A DNA stretch of 64,000 bases from Mesoterricola sediminis (GTDB lineage Bacteria; Acidobacteriota; Holophagae; Holophagales; Holophagaceae), in assembly GCF_030295425.1 (NCBI RefSeq), contig NZ_AP027081.1:124001-188000 (forward strand), given 5' to 3'. Below the pieces are notes generated by a model. It did not search any database, was not told the DNA's origin, and saw only the letters and a program-made list of their open reading frames with translations. Below are positions 17,797 to 26,479 of the stretch, piece by piece. Made by a program: the position numbers and the translations under genes. Position 1 is the first letter of the stretch, and every line of letters starts with the position of its first letter.

Positions 17797-17807
17797 GATA
17801 TAGCGGT
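17797..17807. promoter_or_regulatory. Possible ModE-type half-site upstream of tupA
   Basis: The plus-strand sequence GATATAGCGGT matches 9 of 11 bases of the TATATAGCGAT half-site of E. coli ModE as I recall it. The opposite half (ATGGTTACACG, 17784-17794) is weaker and the spacing is shorter than in E. coli. It lies about 125 bases upstream of the tupA start, between modE and tupA, where an operator would be expected. Weak evidence. Confidence 0.25.
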
Positions 17808-17851
17808 TGGCAAGGGGTGTCTGAAATTCGGGGGGCCCCCGCGGGCGGGAC

Positions 17852-18244
17852 TCAATCCAGGGGCTCGGCTCGCCGGGGCGTGAATTCGTCGGCCGGTGCG
17901 AGCAGCCGGCCATATTCCTTCAGGGCGTGGCGCACGGCGTCCCAGGCCTGGGCCTGGAGGGCCCGGTAGCGCTTGAGGGCTTCCATCCCCAGCTCCGTGA
18001 CCTGGGCCCCGCCCCCCTTGGCGCCGCCCAGGCGGGCCTGCACGAGGGGCTCCCGGAAGCACTTGTTCATTTCATCAACAAGCAACCAGGCACGCCGGTA
18101 ACTCATGCCCAGGGCCCGGCCGGCGGCCGAGATGGAGCCCGTCTCCGCGATGGCCTCCAGGAGGTCCGCCTTGCCGGGGCCCATGGCGTAGTGGTCCCCG
18201 ATGGGGATCCCGATGCGGACGATTTTCCTGGCGTGGGGATTCAT
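17852..18244 (-). CDS. modE: ModE-like winged-helix regulator (DNA-binding domain only)
   Basis: This 130-residue protein matches the N-terminal LysR-like winged-helix domain of ModE: KADLLEAIAETGSISAAGRALGMSYRRAWLLVDEMN at residues 25-60 is the helix-turn-helix and dimer helix. The oxyanion-binding MOP/TOBE domains of full-length ModE are missing; the gene simply ends at 130 residues, as in many single-domain ModE_N or TunR-related proteins. It is divergent from moeA (60 bases apart) and upstream of tupA on the same strand. It probably controls tungstate uptake, moeA or the AOR genes. Confidence 0.85.
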   Translation of the reverse strand: MNPHARKIVRIGIPIGDHYAMGPGKADLLEAIAETGSISAAGRALGMSYRRAWLLVDEMNKCFREPLVQARLGGAKGGGAQVTELGMEALKRYRALQAQAWDAVRHALKEYGRLLAPADEFTPRRAEPLD

Positions 18245-18304
18245 GGCGGTACCCGGAGGCTGGGCGCGGCGGCCTGATACCATGGTGCCACCAAGGACGC
18301 CCCC

Positions 18305-19516
18305 ATGCTCGGATACGAGGAAGCCCTCCAGCGTGTGCTGGCCCACGCCGCGCCCCTCCCGCCCAGGGTCCTGCCCCTGGCCGAGGCCCTCGGCCTCGCC
18401 GCCGCCGAGGACATCCACGCCCTCGAGCCCGTGCCCCCCTTCCGCAACGCCGCCATGGACGGCTTCGCCGTGCGGGTGGAGGATGCCGCCCGCGGACGCC
18501 TGCCGGTGGGGGGCACCCTCGCCGCGGGCATGGCCCACGTGCCGCCCCTGGCGCCGGGCACCGCGGTTCGCATCATGACCGGGGCCCCGGTCCCCCCGGA
18601 GGCCGACGCCGTGGTGCCCCTGGAGGAGGCCGTGGCCGAGGGCGGCGAGGTCACGTTCCTTCGGCCGCCCCGCCCCGGCGCCCACATCCGGCTCCCGGGG
18701 GAGGACATTCCGGAGGGGGGCCGCGTGGTGCCCGCCGGCGCGGTGATCCGTCCCGCGGAGGCGGGGGTTCTGGCCGCCATCGGCCGGCCGACGATCCCCG
18801 TGCGGCCCCGCCCCCGGGTGGCCGTGCTGACCACGGGCAACGAGCTGGTGGACGCGGGGACCCGCCCCGGGCCGGGCCAGATCCGGGACGCCAACATCCA
18901 TTCCCTGTGCGCCCAGGTGCAGGCGGCGGGCGGGGTGCCCCTGCCCTTCCCCCGGGTGGAGGACACCCGGGAGGCCGTCGCCGCGGCCCTCGCCGCGGCC
19001 CTGGAGGCGGCGGACGTGGTGCTCACCAACGGTGGCATCTCCGTCGGCGACTTCGACTACATCAAGGCCGTCCTGGAGGCCGAAGGCGCGGAGCAGGTCT
19101 TCTGGCGGGTCGCGCAGAAGCCGGGCGCGCCCCTGGGCCTGTGGGTCCTGCGGGGCCGGCCCGTCTTCGGCATCCCGGGCAACCCCGTGGCGGCCATGCT
19201 CATGTTCGAGGCCTACGTGCGGCCCGCCCTCCGGAGCCTCATGGGCTACCCCCACCTGCACCGGCCCGAGCGGACGGGCACCATGGCCGCCCTCTGGAAG
19301 CGGAGCGGGGATCCCCGGCGCACGGAGTTCCTGCGGGTCATCGCCGAGCGGAGCCCCGAAGGGCTCCGGGTCCGCCTCGCGGGTCCCCAGGGGAGCGGCA
19401 TCCTGTCCAGCCTGGTGCGGGCCAACGCCATCGCCCTGGTGCCCGAGGGCCTCACCTCCCTCACGCCCGGGGACCCCGTCCGTCTGCAGATGCTGGACGA
19501 GCCGGAGGATCATTGA
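18305..19516 (+). CDS. moeA: Molybdopterin molybdenumtransferase (metal insertion)
   Basis: This 403-residue enzyme inserts molybdate, or here perhaps tungstate, into adenylylated molybdopterin. Family marks are PPFRNAAMDGFAV near residue 45, GTAVRIMTGAPVPPEADAVVP near 90, the MPT-binding domain with VLTTGNELV near 178 and TNGGISVGDFDYIK near 240, and GIPGNPVAAMLMFE near 295. The C-terminal domain IV is present. It is divergent from the ModE-like gene. No moaA, moaC or mogA is in the window. In a tungsten setting this MoeA may be W-specialised, which is inference from neighbourhood. Confidence 0.93.
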   Translation: MLGYEEALQRVLAHAAPLPPRVLPLAEALGLAAAEDIHALEPVPPFRNAAMDGFAVRVEDAARGRLPVGGTLAAGMAHVPPLAPGTAVRIMTGAPVPPEADAVVPLEEAVAEGGEVTFLRPPRPGAHIRLPGEDIPEGGRVVPAGAVIRPAEAGVLAAIGRPTIPVRPRPRVAVLTTGNELVDAGTRPGPGQIRDANIHSLCAQVQAAGGVPLPFPRVEDTREAVAAALAAALEAADVVLTNGGISVGDFDYIKAVLEAEGAEQVFWRVAQKPGAPLGLWVLRGRPVFGIPGNPVAAMLMFEAYVRPALRSLMGYPHLHRPERTGTMAALWKRSGDPRRTEFLRVIAERSPEGLRVRLAGPQGSGILSSLVRANAIALVPEGLTSLTPGDPVRLQMLDEPEDH

Positions 19517-19941
19517 GCGGCCCCAAGCGACCCGTGGTGAGGCTCCTCCAGGTGGGCCTGCGCTCCGCCCACATCGCCGCCATGGGGGTGCTGCTGGGTG
19601 GCCTCGCCTTCGGCCTGGGCCGGCCGCGCCTGGATGCCGCGATCCTGGGCGCCCTGGCCAGCGGCCTGGGCCTCCTCCTGCTGGACCTGTGGAGCGGGTC
19701 CACGGCCCTCACCCAGGGCAGCGGCGCGGCGGTGATCCTGAAGCTGCTCCTCCTGGGGATGGGGAACCTCTTTCCGGACCACCGCTTCGGCTGGTACCTG
19801 GCCGCCACCTTCGTGGCCTCCATCGGCGCCCACATGCCGGGCAGCCTCCGCCACTTCTCCTGGACCGAGGGCCGGGTCATCCCGCGCGGGGAAGGCCGGG
19901 GCCGGGATCAGGAGACGGGCCTGCCGCCCGTGACCTCGTAG
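19513..19941 (+). CDS. Small four-helix membrane protein of unknown function
   Basis: This 142-residue protein starts at TTG 19513, which overlaps the moeA stop and has GGAGG six bases upstream, so it is coupled to moeA. It has about four hydrophobic segments: HIAAMGVLLGGLAFGLG, AAILGALASGLGLLLLDL, AAVILKLLLLGMGNLF, and GWYLAATFVASIGAHMPG. A final soluble tail is Arg/Gly-rich. I do not recognise the family. The last 34 bases overlap the convergent SDR gene. It could be a membrane partner for cofactor or metal handling, but only position supports that. Confidence 0.75.
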   Translation: MSGPKRPVVRLLQVGLRSAHIAAMGVLLGGLAFGLGRPRLDAAILGALASGLGLLLLDLWSGSTALTQGSGAAVILKLLLLGMGNLFPDHRFGWYLAATFVASIGAHMPGSLRHFSWTEGRVIPRGEGRGRDQETGLPPVTS

Positions 19942-20795
19942 ATGGAACTGGAGATGTAGCTGGATTCGTCGGAGGCCAGCATCACGTAGACGGGGGCCAG
20001 CTCCACGGGCTGGGCCGGGCGGCCCCAGGGGGTGGAGGTGCCGAATCGGCTCACCTCCTCCTTCGTCATGGAGGCGGGGATCAGGGGCGTCCACACGGGG
20101 CCGGGGGCCACGGCGTTGACCCGGATGCCCCGGTCGGCCAGGAGCCCCGCGAGGCTCTTGGTGAAGGTGGCGATGGCCCCCTTCGTGGTGGCGTAGGCCA
20201 GGAGGTCGGGGCGGGGGGTGAAGGCTTCCCGGCTGGAGGTGTTGATGATGGAGGCCCCCGGCCGGAGGTGGGGGAGGGCCGCCTTGCAGAGGTGGAACAT
20301 GGCGAGGATGTTCACCTTGAAGGTGTGCTCCAGCTCCTCGGTGGTGAGGTCCTCGAGGCTGGCGAAGGTGCGCTGGTGGGCGGCGTTGTTCACGAGGACG
20401 TCCAGCTTCCCGAAGGCCTCCACCGCCCTGGCGACGAGGGCGGCGCAGGTGTCGGGGCAGCTGAGGTCGCCGGGGACGAGCACGGCCTTGCGGCCGGCCT
20501 CCGTGATCCAGCGGGCCGTGTCCTTGGCGTCGGCCTCCTCGGCCTCCAGGTACGACACCAGCACATCGGCCCCCTCCCGGGCGAAGGCGATGGCCACGGC
20601 CTTGCCGATGCCGCTGTCGCCGCCGGTGATGAGGGCGGCCTTGCCCTCGAGGCGCCCGTGGCCCCGGTACGAGGTTTCGCCGTGGTCGGCCTGGGGCGAC
20701 AGGGCCTGGTCGCTGCCGGGGAGCTGCTGCTGCTGCTCCGGGAAGGGGGGGCGGGGGGTCTCGACGGGACGGGTCGAGGTTTCGGGGCTGGGCAT
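19908..20795 (-). CDS. Short-chain dehydrogenase/reductase, YghA-like
   Basis: This 295-residue NAD(P)-dependent oxidoreductase has a 45-residue Pro/Gln-rich leader (PEQQQQLPGS) before the Rossmann fold, as in the YghA/general stress protein 39 group. The cofactor motif is TGGDSGIGKAVA near residue 58, NNAAH near 136, and the catalytic Ser-Tyr-Lys set lies in INTSSREAF and YATTKGA near 190-210. ATG 20795 has GGAGG upstream; a TTG four codons earlier is unlikely. The C-terminus (SSSIYEVTGGRPVS) is the usual SDR ending. The substrate is unknown; related proteins are stress-induced aldehyde or alcohol reductases. Confidence 0.87.
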   Translation of the reverse strand: MPSPETSTRPVETPRPPFPEQQQQLPGSDQALSPQADHGETSYRGHGRLEGKAALITGGDSGIGKAVAIAFAREGADVLVSYLEAEEADAKDTARWITEAGRKAVLVPGDLSCPDTCAALVARAVEAFGKLDVLVNNAAHQRTFASLEDLTTEELEHTFKVNILAMFHLCKAALPHLRPGASIINTSSREAFTPRPDLLAYATTKGAIATFTKSLAGLLADRGIRVNAVAPGPVWTPLIPASMTKEEVSRFGTSTPWGRPAQPVELAPVYVMLASDESSYISSSIYEVTGGRPVS

Positions 20796-20877
20796 GGGAT
20801 CCTCCAAGGGGACGGGCGTTCCGGGACGCAGGGGCCTGCCGGAGACTCCCCCCTTGGATGCGGGCCCCGGGCTCCCG

Positions 20878-22113
20878 TCACGGGTCCGCCAGCCGGGGCA
20901 GCTCCCACCGCCGCATCCGGAGGGGGAGGAGGGCCCCCGGCAGGGCCAGGAGGGCGCAAGCGAGGAAGTACCCGGGCCAGCCGAGGGCCTTCACCAGGAA
21001 CCCGGCGGGGGCGGGGAGGAAGACCCGGGCCAGGGCGGAGAGGCTCGTGAAGATCGCGAACTGGGTGGCCGCGGCGCCCCGGTCGCAGAGGGCGGCCAGG
21101 GCCGCCAGGAAGGCCACGCTGCCCATGGCGAAGACGGTGTTCTCGACCAGGGTCGCCGCCCACATGAGGGGGAGGTTCCGCCCGGAGAGCGCCAGGAGGT
21201 AAGACAGGAGGATGGCGGCGGCCTGGCCCACCCCGAAGAGGAGCAGGCAGGTGCGCAGGGCGAGGCGGTGGGTGAGCCAGGCGCCCAGCACGCCGCCCAC
21301 GACCATGGCGAGGAGCCCCATGTCCCGGGTGGCCTGGCCGATCTCCGTCCGGGTGAAGCCCAGCTGCATGAGGAAGGGCATGAAGAGGAGCATGGCCAGG
21401 TTGTCGCCCAGCTTGTACAGCAGCATGAAGGCCAGGGTCTCCCCCGCGCCCCGGCGCGCCGCGAGGGCGGCCAGGGGCCCGAGGACCGCGTCCCGGAGGG
21501 AGGCGGGGCCCGGGGGGGCGGCGGCTTCCCGGGCCGTGAAGGCCCCCAGGGCGCCGGGCAGGACGAAGGCGGCCGTGGCCAGGAACACCCAGGGCCAGTC
21601 CGCCACGTCGGACAGGCGCAGGGCCAGGGCCTGCGCGAAGAGCATGCCCAGGCGGTAGCCGGTGATGTGGAGGGAGGTTCCCGGGCCCTGCCACCGGAAG
21701 GGGAGGGTTTCGGTCCGCCATGCGTCCAGGCAGATGTCCGCGCTGGCGCCGCAGAAGAAGGCCAGGGTGGAGAGGGCCGCCGCCGGCCCCAGGCCCGCGC
21801 GGGGGTCGGTCCAGGCCAGGAGGGCGGTGCAGGCGGCGAAGCCCAGCAGGGCCACGCCGGCCCAGCCGGTCCGCCGGCCTCCGGCCGGGGGGGCGTACCG
21901 GTCCAGGAGGGGCGACCAGAGCACCTTCAGGGTGTAGGGGAGCCCCGTGAGGGAAAAGAGCCCGATGAGGCGGATGTCCACCCCCCGGCTCTCCAGCCAG
22001 GCCTGCTGGGTGCCGGTGCACAGGGAGAGGGGGATGCCCGCCGTCAGGCCCAGGAGGCCCATCAGGGCCAGGGTGGGCACGGGGGCCCGGGAACCGGTGG
22101 CGGGGGCGGCCAT
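20878..22113 (-). CDS. AmpG-like MFS permease (muropeptide transporter type)
   Basis: This 411-residue protein has 12 predicted membrane segments. The N-terminal part (LTAGIPLSLCTGTQQAWLESRGVDI, then GLPYTLKVLWSPLLDRY) follows the AmpG pattern, in which anhydromuropeptides from peptidoglycan turnover are imported for recycling. The loop DICLDAWRTE near residue 130 fits the AmpG DAY-type motif. I chose ATG 22113; an upstream start at 22146 would add residues without a better ribosome site. It lies downstream of sucA with no obvious link. A class A beta-lactamase is encoded about 40 kb to the right, but no AmpR is seen. Transport substrate is inferred from similarity only. Confidence 0.75.
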   Translation of the reverse strand: MAAPATGSRAPVPTLALMGLLGLTAGIPLSLCTGTQQAWLESRGVDIRLIGLFSLTGLPYTLKVLWSPLLDRYAPPAGGRRTGWAGVALLGFAACTALLAWTDPRAGLGPAAALSTLAFFCGASADICLDAWRTETLPFRWQGPGTSLHITGYRLGMLFAQALALRLSDVADWPWVFLATAAFVLPGALGAFTAREAAAPPGPASLRDAVLGPLAALAARRGAGETLAFMLLYKLGDNLAMLLFMPFLMQLGFTRTEIGQATRDMGLLAMVVGGVLGAWLTHRLALRTCLLLFGVGQAAAILLSYLLALSGRNLPLMWAATLVENTVFAMGSVAFLAALAALCDRGAAATQFAIFTSLSALARVFLPAPAGFLVKALGWPGYFLACALLALPGALLPLRMRRWELPRLADP

Positions 22114-22158
22114 GCCCCAGCATGGCCGGGGTGAAGGGCGGGGCAAGGTCTTGAAAAT

Positions 22159-24645
22159 TCAAGGTTTCCAATTAAGGGCGTCCGTCACGAGGGCCGCCTG
22201 CTCCTGGAGGAAGCGGGTCCGGGAGCCCGGCGCCGGGCTGGCCCGCTCCGGGCGCGCCACACACCCCCAGTCGCAGGCCGACGCCCCCAGGCGCTCGCGC
22301 ACGTACCGCCAGGCTCCCATGTTCCGGGGCTCTTCCTGGGCGAAGAGCCGGACCGCGGACCTCGGATAGCCCGCCAGGGCCTGGCTCAGCTGACCCGCGG
22401 GGAAGGGATACAGCTGCTCCAGGCGCAGGATGGCGGTGCGCCGGTCCTGGCGGGCCCGGAGCAGTTCGTGGCCCAGCTTCCCGGAGACCAGGGCCACGCG
22501 CTCCACGCCGGCCCGGGGCTCCCCGGCCGCGAAGGCGGGGTCGTCCAGCACCCCCTGGAAGCCGCCGGCGGCCAGGTCCGCCAGGGTGGCGCGGGTGGCG
22601 GGGTCGCGGAGCAGCCCCTTGGGGGTCAGGACCGCCAGGGGCCGGCGCCGGGGATCGCGGGCCTGGCGGCGCAGGAGGTGGAAGTGCTGGGCCGCCGTGG
22701 AGGGCTGGGCCACCCGCAGGTTGTCCTCCGCGCACAGGTCCAGGAGCCGCTCGAGCCGGGCCGAGGAGTGCTCGGGGCCCTGGCCCTCCTGGCCGTGGGG
22801 GAGGAGGAGGACGAGGCCCGCCTCCTGTCCCCACTTGCGCTCGGAGGCGGCCAGGAACTGGTCGAGGATCACCTGCGCGCCGTTGGCGAAGTCCCCGAAC
22901 TGGGCCTCCCAGAGGACGAGGGCGGCGGGGTCCGCCGTCGCGTAGCCGAACTCGAAGCCCAGGACCGCGAACTCGGAGAGGGGGCTGTCCAGGGCCTCCA
23001 GGCCCGGGGCCAGGGCCGCCAGGGGCGTCCAGGGCGCGCCGTTGCGGACGTCGAACAGGGTGAGGTGGCGCTGGCTGAAGGTGCCCCGCACCGCGTCCTG
23101 GCCCGAGAGGCGCACGGGGAGGCCCTCCTGGAGGCAGAGGCCGAAGGCGAGGAGCTCGGCGCCGGCCCAGTCCACGGGGCCCCCCTCCGCCACGGCGGCC
23201 CGGGCCGCCTGGAGGCGGACCAGCTTGGGATGGACCTGGAAGCCCGCGGGTACCCGCCCCAGGGCCCGGGCCGCCTCGCGCAGGCGCGGCGCCAGGTCCG
23301 CCGGCGCCGCCGGGGGCAGGACGGGGGCCTGGGGGGGCGGCAGGTCGGGGGAGGCCGGGCCCGCCGCCACGTCCCCGCGCGCCCGTTGCCGGAGGACCTC
23401 GGCCTCCCCGGGGGCGAGGACCCCCTCGGCCTCCAGGCGCGCCGCGTATCCCGCGGCGACGGGGGGGTGGGCGTCGATGCGCCGGTAGAGGAGGGGCAGG
23501 GTGAACCGGGGCTCGTCCCCCTCGTTGTGGCCGAAGCGCCGGTAGCACACCAGGCGCACCACCACGTCGGCGCCGAAGCGCTGGCGGGCGTCGAAGGCCA
23601 GGTCCGCGGCGCGGACGGCGGCCTCGGGGTCGTCCCCGTTCACGTGGAGGATGGGGAAGCCGTAGGCCTTCGCCAGGTCCGTGCACCGGCGCGTGGACCG
23701 GGTGCGCTCCGGTCCGGCGGTGAACCCCACCCGGTTGTCCACCACCAGGTGGAGGGTCCCCCCCGTGGCGTAGCCCTCCAGGCCCGCGAGGTTGAGGGTC
23801 TCGGCCACCACCCCCTGGCCGGGGAAGGAGGCATCCCCGTGCAGGAGCACCGGCAGGACCCGCGCCGCGCCGCCTGCCCCCGCCAGGCGCTGCCGCGCCC
23901 GGGCCATGCCTTCCACCACCGGGTCCACCGCCTCCAGGTGGCTGGGGTTGGGGGCCAGGGTCACCGCGAGCCCGCCCCCCTCCCAGGAGCGCCGGAGGGC
24001 GGAGGCGCCCAGGTGGTACCGCAGGTCGCCGGAGCCGTGGGTGGCCCCGGGATCGGCCCGGTCCTCGAACGTCTCGAAGATGCGGGCCGCGGGCTTGCCC
24101 AGGGTGCAGGCCATGACCGCGAGCCGGCCGCGGTGGGGCATCCCCAGCACCGCCTCCCGGACCCCCGCGGCCGCGGCGCGGTCGAAGACCCGGTCCAGGA
24201 AGGTCACCGCCGCGTCGCCCCCGCTGAGGGAGAACCCCTTGTGGCCCGGGTAGCGGGTGAGGAGGGCCGCCTCGAAGGCCTCCACCCGCAGGAGCTGGGC
24301 GAGGAGGGCGCGGCGCGCCCCGCCGTCCAGGCCGGAGCGCCCGGGGCCCTCCTCCACCGCCGCCTCCAGCCAGGCCCGGAGCGCGGGATCCTCCACGTGC
24401 GCCACCTCGGCGCCGAGCGTGCCGCACCAGGCCGCCAGGAGCCGCGCCCCGTCCTCCCCCGCGGGGACGGCCGGGGGCGCCTCCCGGGGCTCGAGGCCCA
24501 GGGGGTCCAGGTCCGCGGCGAGGTGGCCCCGCGCCCGGAAGGGGGCGCGGGGATCCGGGGCGGGGGCTTCGGCGAAGACCTCGGCGGCGTAGCCGGCGTT
24601 GAGGCCGTAGCGCGCGATGAGCGCGTCGAGGGCGGGATCGGTCAT
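22159..24645 (-). CDS. sucA: 2-oxoglutarate dehydrogenase E1 component
   Basis: This 828-residue thiamine-diphosphate enzyme decarboxylates 2-oxoglutarate in the TCA cycle. It shows the E1o marks GMPHRGRLAVMA near residue 160, GDLRYHLG near 203, HGDASFPGQGVVAETLNL near 265, RFGHNEGDEPRFTLP near 370 and the C-terminal QEEPRNMGAWRYV. It is about 100 residues shorter than E. coli SucA, mostly in the N-terminal region and loops. ATG 24645 is supported by GGAG just upstream; the open frame continues upstream but runs antisense to mscS. No sucB or lpd gene is adjacent, unlike the usual operon. Confidence 0.92.
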   Translation of the reverse strand: MTDPALDALIARYGLNAGYAAEVFAEAPAPDPRAPFRARGHLAADLDPLGLEPREAPPAVPAGEDGARLLAAWCGTLGAEVAHVEDPALRAWLEAAVEEGPGRSGLDGGARRALLAQLLRVEAFEAALLTRYPGHKGFSLSGGDAAVTFLDRVFDRAAAAGVREAVLGMPHRGRLAVMACTLGKPAARIFETFEDRADPGATHGSGDLRYHLGASALRRSWEGGGLAVTLAPNPSHLEAVDPVVEGMARARQRLAGAGGAARVLPVLLHGDASFPGQGVVAETLNLAGLEGYATGGTLHLVVDNRVGFTAGPERTRSTRRCTDLAKAYGFPILHVNGDDPEAAVRAADLAFDARQRFGADVVVRLVCYRRFGHNEGDEPRFTLPLLYRRIDAHPPVAAGYAARLEAEGVLAPGEAEVLRQRARGDVAAGPASPDLPPPQAPVLPPAAPADLAPRLREAARALGRVPAGFQVHPKLVRLQAARAAVAEGGPVDWAGAELLAFGLCLQEGLPVRLSGQDAVRGTFSQRHLTLFDVRNGAPWTPLAALAPGLEALDSPLSEFAVLGFEFGYATADPAALVLWEAQFGDFANGAQVILDQFLAASERKWGQEAGLVLLLPHGQEGQGPEHSSARLERLLDLCAEDNLRVAQPSTAAQHFHLLRRQARDPRRRPLAVLTPKGLLRDPATRATLADLAAGGFQGVLDDPAFAAGEPRAGVERVALVSGKLGHELLRARQDRRTAILRLEQLYPFPAGQLSQALAGYPRSAVRLFAQEEPRNMGAWRYVRERLGASACDWGCVARPERASPAPGSRTRFLQEQAALVTDALNWKP

Positions 24646-24725
24646 GGGAGGGCTCCTGCTGCCGCGGCCCGGGGGCCGGGGCCGGCATGATGCCACCGGC
24701 GGACCCCGTCCGGGGCGGGACAGGG

Positions 24726-24754
24726 CTGACGGACCGCGCGGCCTGTCGTATAGA
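24726..24754 (+). promoter_or_regulatory. Candidate sigma-70 promoter of mscS
   Basis: CTGACG (24726-24731) and TATAGA (24749-24754) are separated by 17 bases. Each matches four of six consensus bases, and transcription would begin about 14 bases before the mscS start codon. It is in the intergenic space divergent from sucA. Predicted by eye only. Confidence 0.45.
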
Positions 24755-24774
24755 CTGGGGGGCAAAGGAACCGC

Positions 24775-25629
24775 ATGGGCATCGTACTGGAAGCGCGCAT
24801 CGACAAGCTTTTCGCGTGGCTGAGCGCCGCCGGGTGGCAGAAGCTGGGCAAGCTGATGGCCGTCGTCATCACCTGCGTGGTCATCCTCTGGGCCCTCCGG
24901 CTGGTCTCCAAGGCGGTGGCCCGCTCCATGGCCTCCGGCATCGGCGGCGGGGATCCCGAGACCCAGCGCCGGGCCCGGACCCTGGGCGCCGTCATCGCCA
25001 ACTTCGCCCGGGTCCTCGTGATCACCTTCTTCATCCTGGAGACCCTTCAGGAATTCAACGTGAACGTGGGCCCCCTGGTGGCGGGCGTGGGCATCGTGGG
25101 CGCGGCCATCGGCTTCGGCGCCCAGAACCTGGTGAAGGACGTCATCGGCGGGTTCTTCCTCCTCGTGGAGAACCAGTACGGGGTGGGGGACATCATCTCG
25201 GTGGGCGACAAGCACGTCGGCACCGTGGAGCGCATGACCTTCCGCATGACCATGCTCCGGGACGTGGAGGGCCGGGCCCACTTCATCCCCAACGGGAACG
25301 TCAACGACGTGATCGTCATGAGCAAGAACTTCGCGAAGGCCCTCGTGGACGTGGAGATCAGCCACGAGGAGGACATGGACCGGATCATGGACCTGCTGCG
25401 GCAGGTGGGGGCCGAGATGAGCTCGGCCGTGGAGAGCGTCCTGGAGCCCACCGAGGTGCTGGGCGTCGAGACGATGACCCCGGTGAGCTGCACGGTGCGG
25501 ACGGTCACCAAGTGCGCGCCGGGCCAGCAATGGGCGGTGGCCCGGGAGTACCGCCGGCGGATCCTCGCGCGGTTCAAGCTTGAGAACGTGAACCATCCCG
25601 TCCCGCAGCGGCGCATCATCACGATCTGA
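24775..25629 (+). CDS. mscS: Small-conductance mechanosensitive channel
   Basis: This 284-residue membrane channel releases solutes on hypo-osmotic shock. It has three transmembrane helices in the first 125 residues; the pore helix is the Gly/Ala-rich VAGVGIVGAAIGFGAQNLVKDVIGG near 102-126, the signature of MscS. The cytoplasmic beta domain follows (GVGDIISVGDKHVGTVERM, then HFIPNGNVNDV), and a C-terminal alpha/beta vestibule domain. The length equals that of E. coli MscS (286). It is monocistronic and divergent from sucA. High confidence from the pore motif. Confidence 0.95.
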   Translation: MGIVLEARIDKLFAWLSAAGWQKLGKLMAVVITCVVILWALRLVSKAVARSMASGIGGGDPETQRRARTLGAVIANFARVLVITFFILETLQEFNVNVGPLVAGVGIVGAAIGFGAQNLVKDVIGGFFLLVENQYGVGDIISVGDKHVGTVERMTFRMTMLRDVEGRAHFIPNGNVNDVIVMSKNFAKALVDVEISHEEDMDRIMDLLRQVGAEMSSAVESVLEPTEVLGVETMTPVSCTVRTVTKCAPGQQWAVAREYRRRILARFKLENVNHPVPQRRIITI

Positions 25630-25770
25630 AACGAGGAACCTTTCGGGACATCAAGCCATTCATTGAACTTGTGAGCTTGTCGGGCCGCCCAGAGTTCCGC
25701 GAGGCAGGGGTCGGGCCCAGTGGTAGGATAGGAGGCTCCCCCCAGCGGGGATTTCGCGAGGTTTGACACC

Positions 25771-26460
25771 ATGGAATACAACTACGGAGACCGTGCCGCC
25801 GTCGGGATGTCCCGGGACGGGGCGCGGGCCGCGTTCGTGCGCAGCGTATATTTGTGGCTCATGGGTGGGTTCGGCGTGGCCGCCGTGGGCGTGCTCAGCA
25901 CCCCCTACGTGCTCGCCTTCCTGCTGCCCATCTTCGGCCGCTACTTCTTCTGGCCCCTGATCATCGGCTACTTCGGCGCCTTCATGTGGGCCCAGGCCGT
26001 CAGCCGCCGCAAGCCCGTCAACCGGTTCGCCTACGCCCTCTTCACCTACGTGTCGGGCATCCTGGCCGGCATCGCCATGGCCGCCACCGTCCAGCAGGCG
26101 GGCCCCGGCATCGTCCTCACCGCCTTCGCCCTCACGGCCCTGGACTTCCTGGTCCTGAGCGCGGTGGCCTTCGTGACCCGGAAGGACTTCAGCTTCCTGG
26201 GCAGCTTCATCCTGGTGGGCCTCGTCGTGGCCCTGGGGGCGAGCCTCATCGGCTTCTTCTACCACGCCGAGATCTTCCACCTCATGATCTCCGCCGTCAT
26301 CGTCATCGCCTGCTCCGCCAAGATCCTCTGGGACACGAGCCGCATGCTCCTGGCGGGCGAGTTCGACGACCCCGCGGGCTTCGCCCTCTCCCTCTTCATC
26401 AGCCTCCTGAACATCTTCCTCAACCTGCTCCGCCTGCTCTCGGGCGGGCGCCGCGATTGA
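25771..26460 (+). CDS. Bax inhibitor-1/YccA-family membrane protein
   Basis: This 229-residue protein has about seven membrane helices and follows the BI-1/YccA (UPF0005) pattern: a short polar N-terminus, FVRSVYLWLMGGFGVAAVGV, then the central TALDFLVLSAVAFVTRKDFSFLGSF and the C-terminal SLFISLLNIFLNLLRLLSGGRR. The motif FISLLNIFLNLLR is highly typical. Bacterial members include YccA, which modulates FtsH, and putative pH-sensitive Ca leak channels. It precedes the foldase operon by 20 bases and may be co-transcribed with it. Function in this organism is unknown. Confidence 0.9.
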   Translation: MEYNYGDRAAVGMSRDGARAAFVRSVYLWLMGGFGVAAVGVLSTPYVLAFLLPIFGRYFFWPLIIGYFGAFMWAQAVSRRKPVNRFAYALFTYVSGILAGIAMAATVQQAGPGIVLTAFALTALDFLVLSAVAFVTRKDFSFLGSFILVGLVVALGASLIGFFYHAEIFHLMISAVIVIACSAKILWDTSRMLLAGEFDDPAGFALSLFISLLNIFLNLLRLLSGGRRD

Positions 26461-26479
26461 TCCCTTCCAAAGGAACCCC

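Noticed and set aside
24646-25596. Upstream extension of the sucA frame by about 315 codons
   Set aside because: It runs antisense to mscS, has no ribosome site, and the ATG at 24645 starts the family-like protein.
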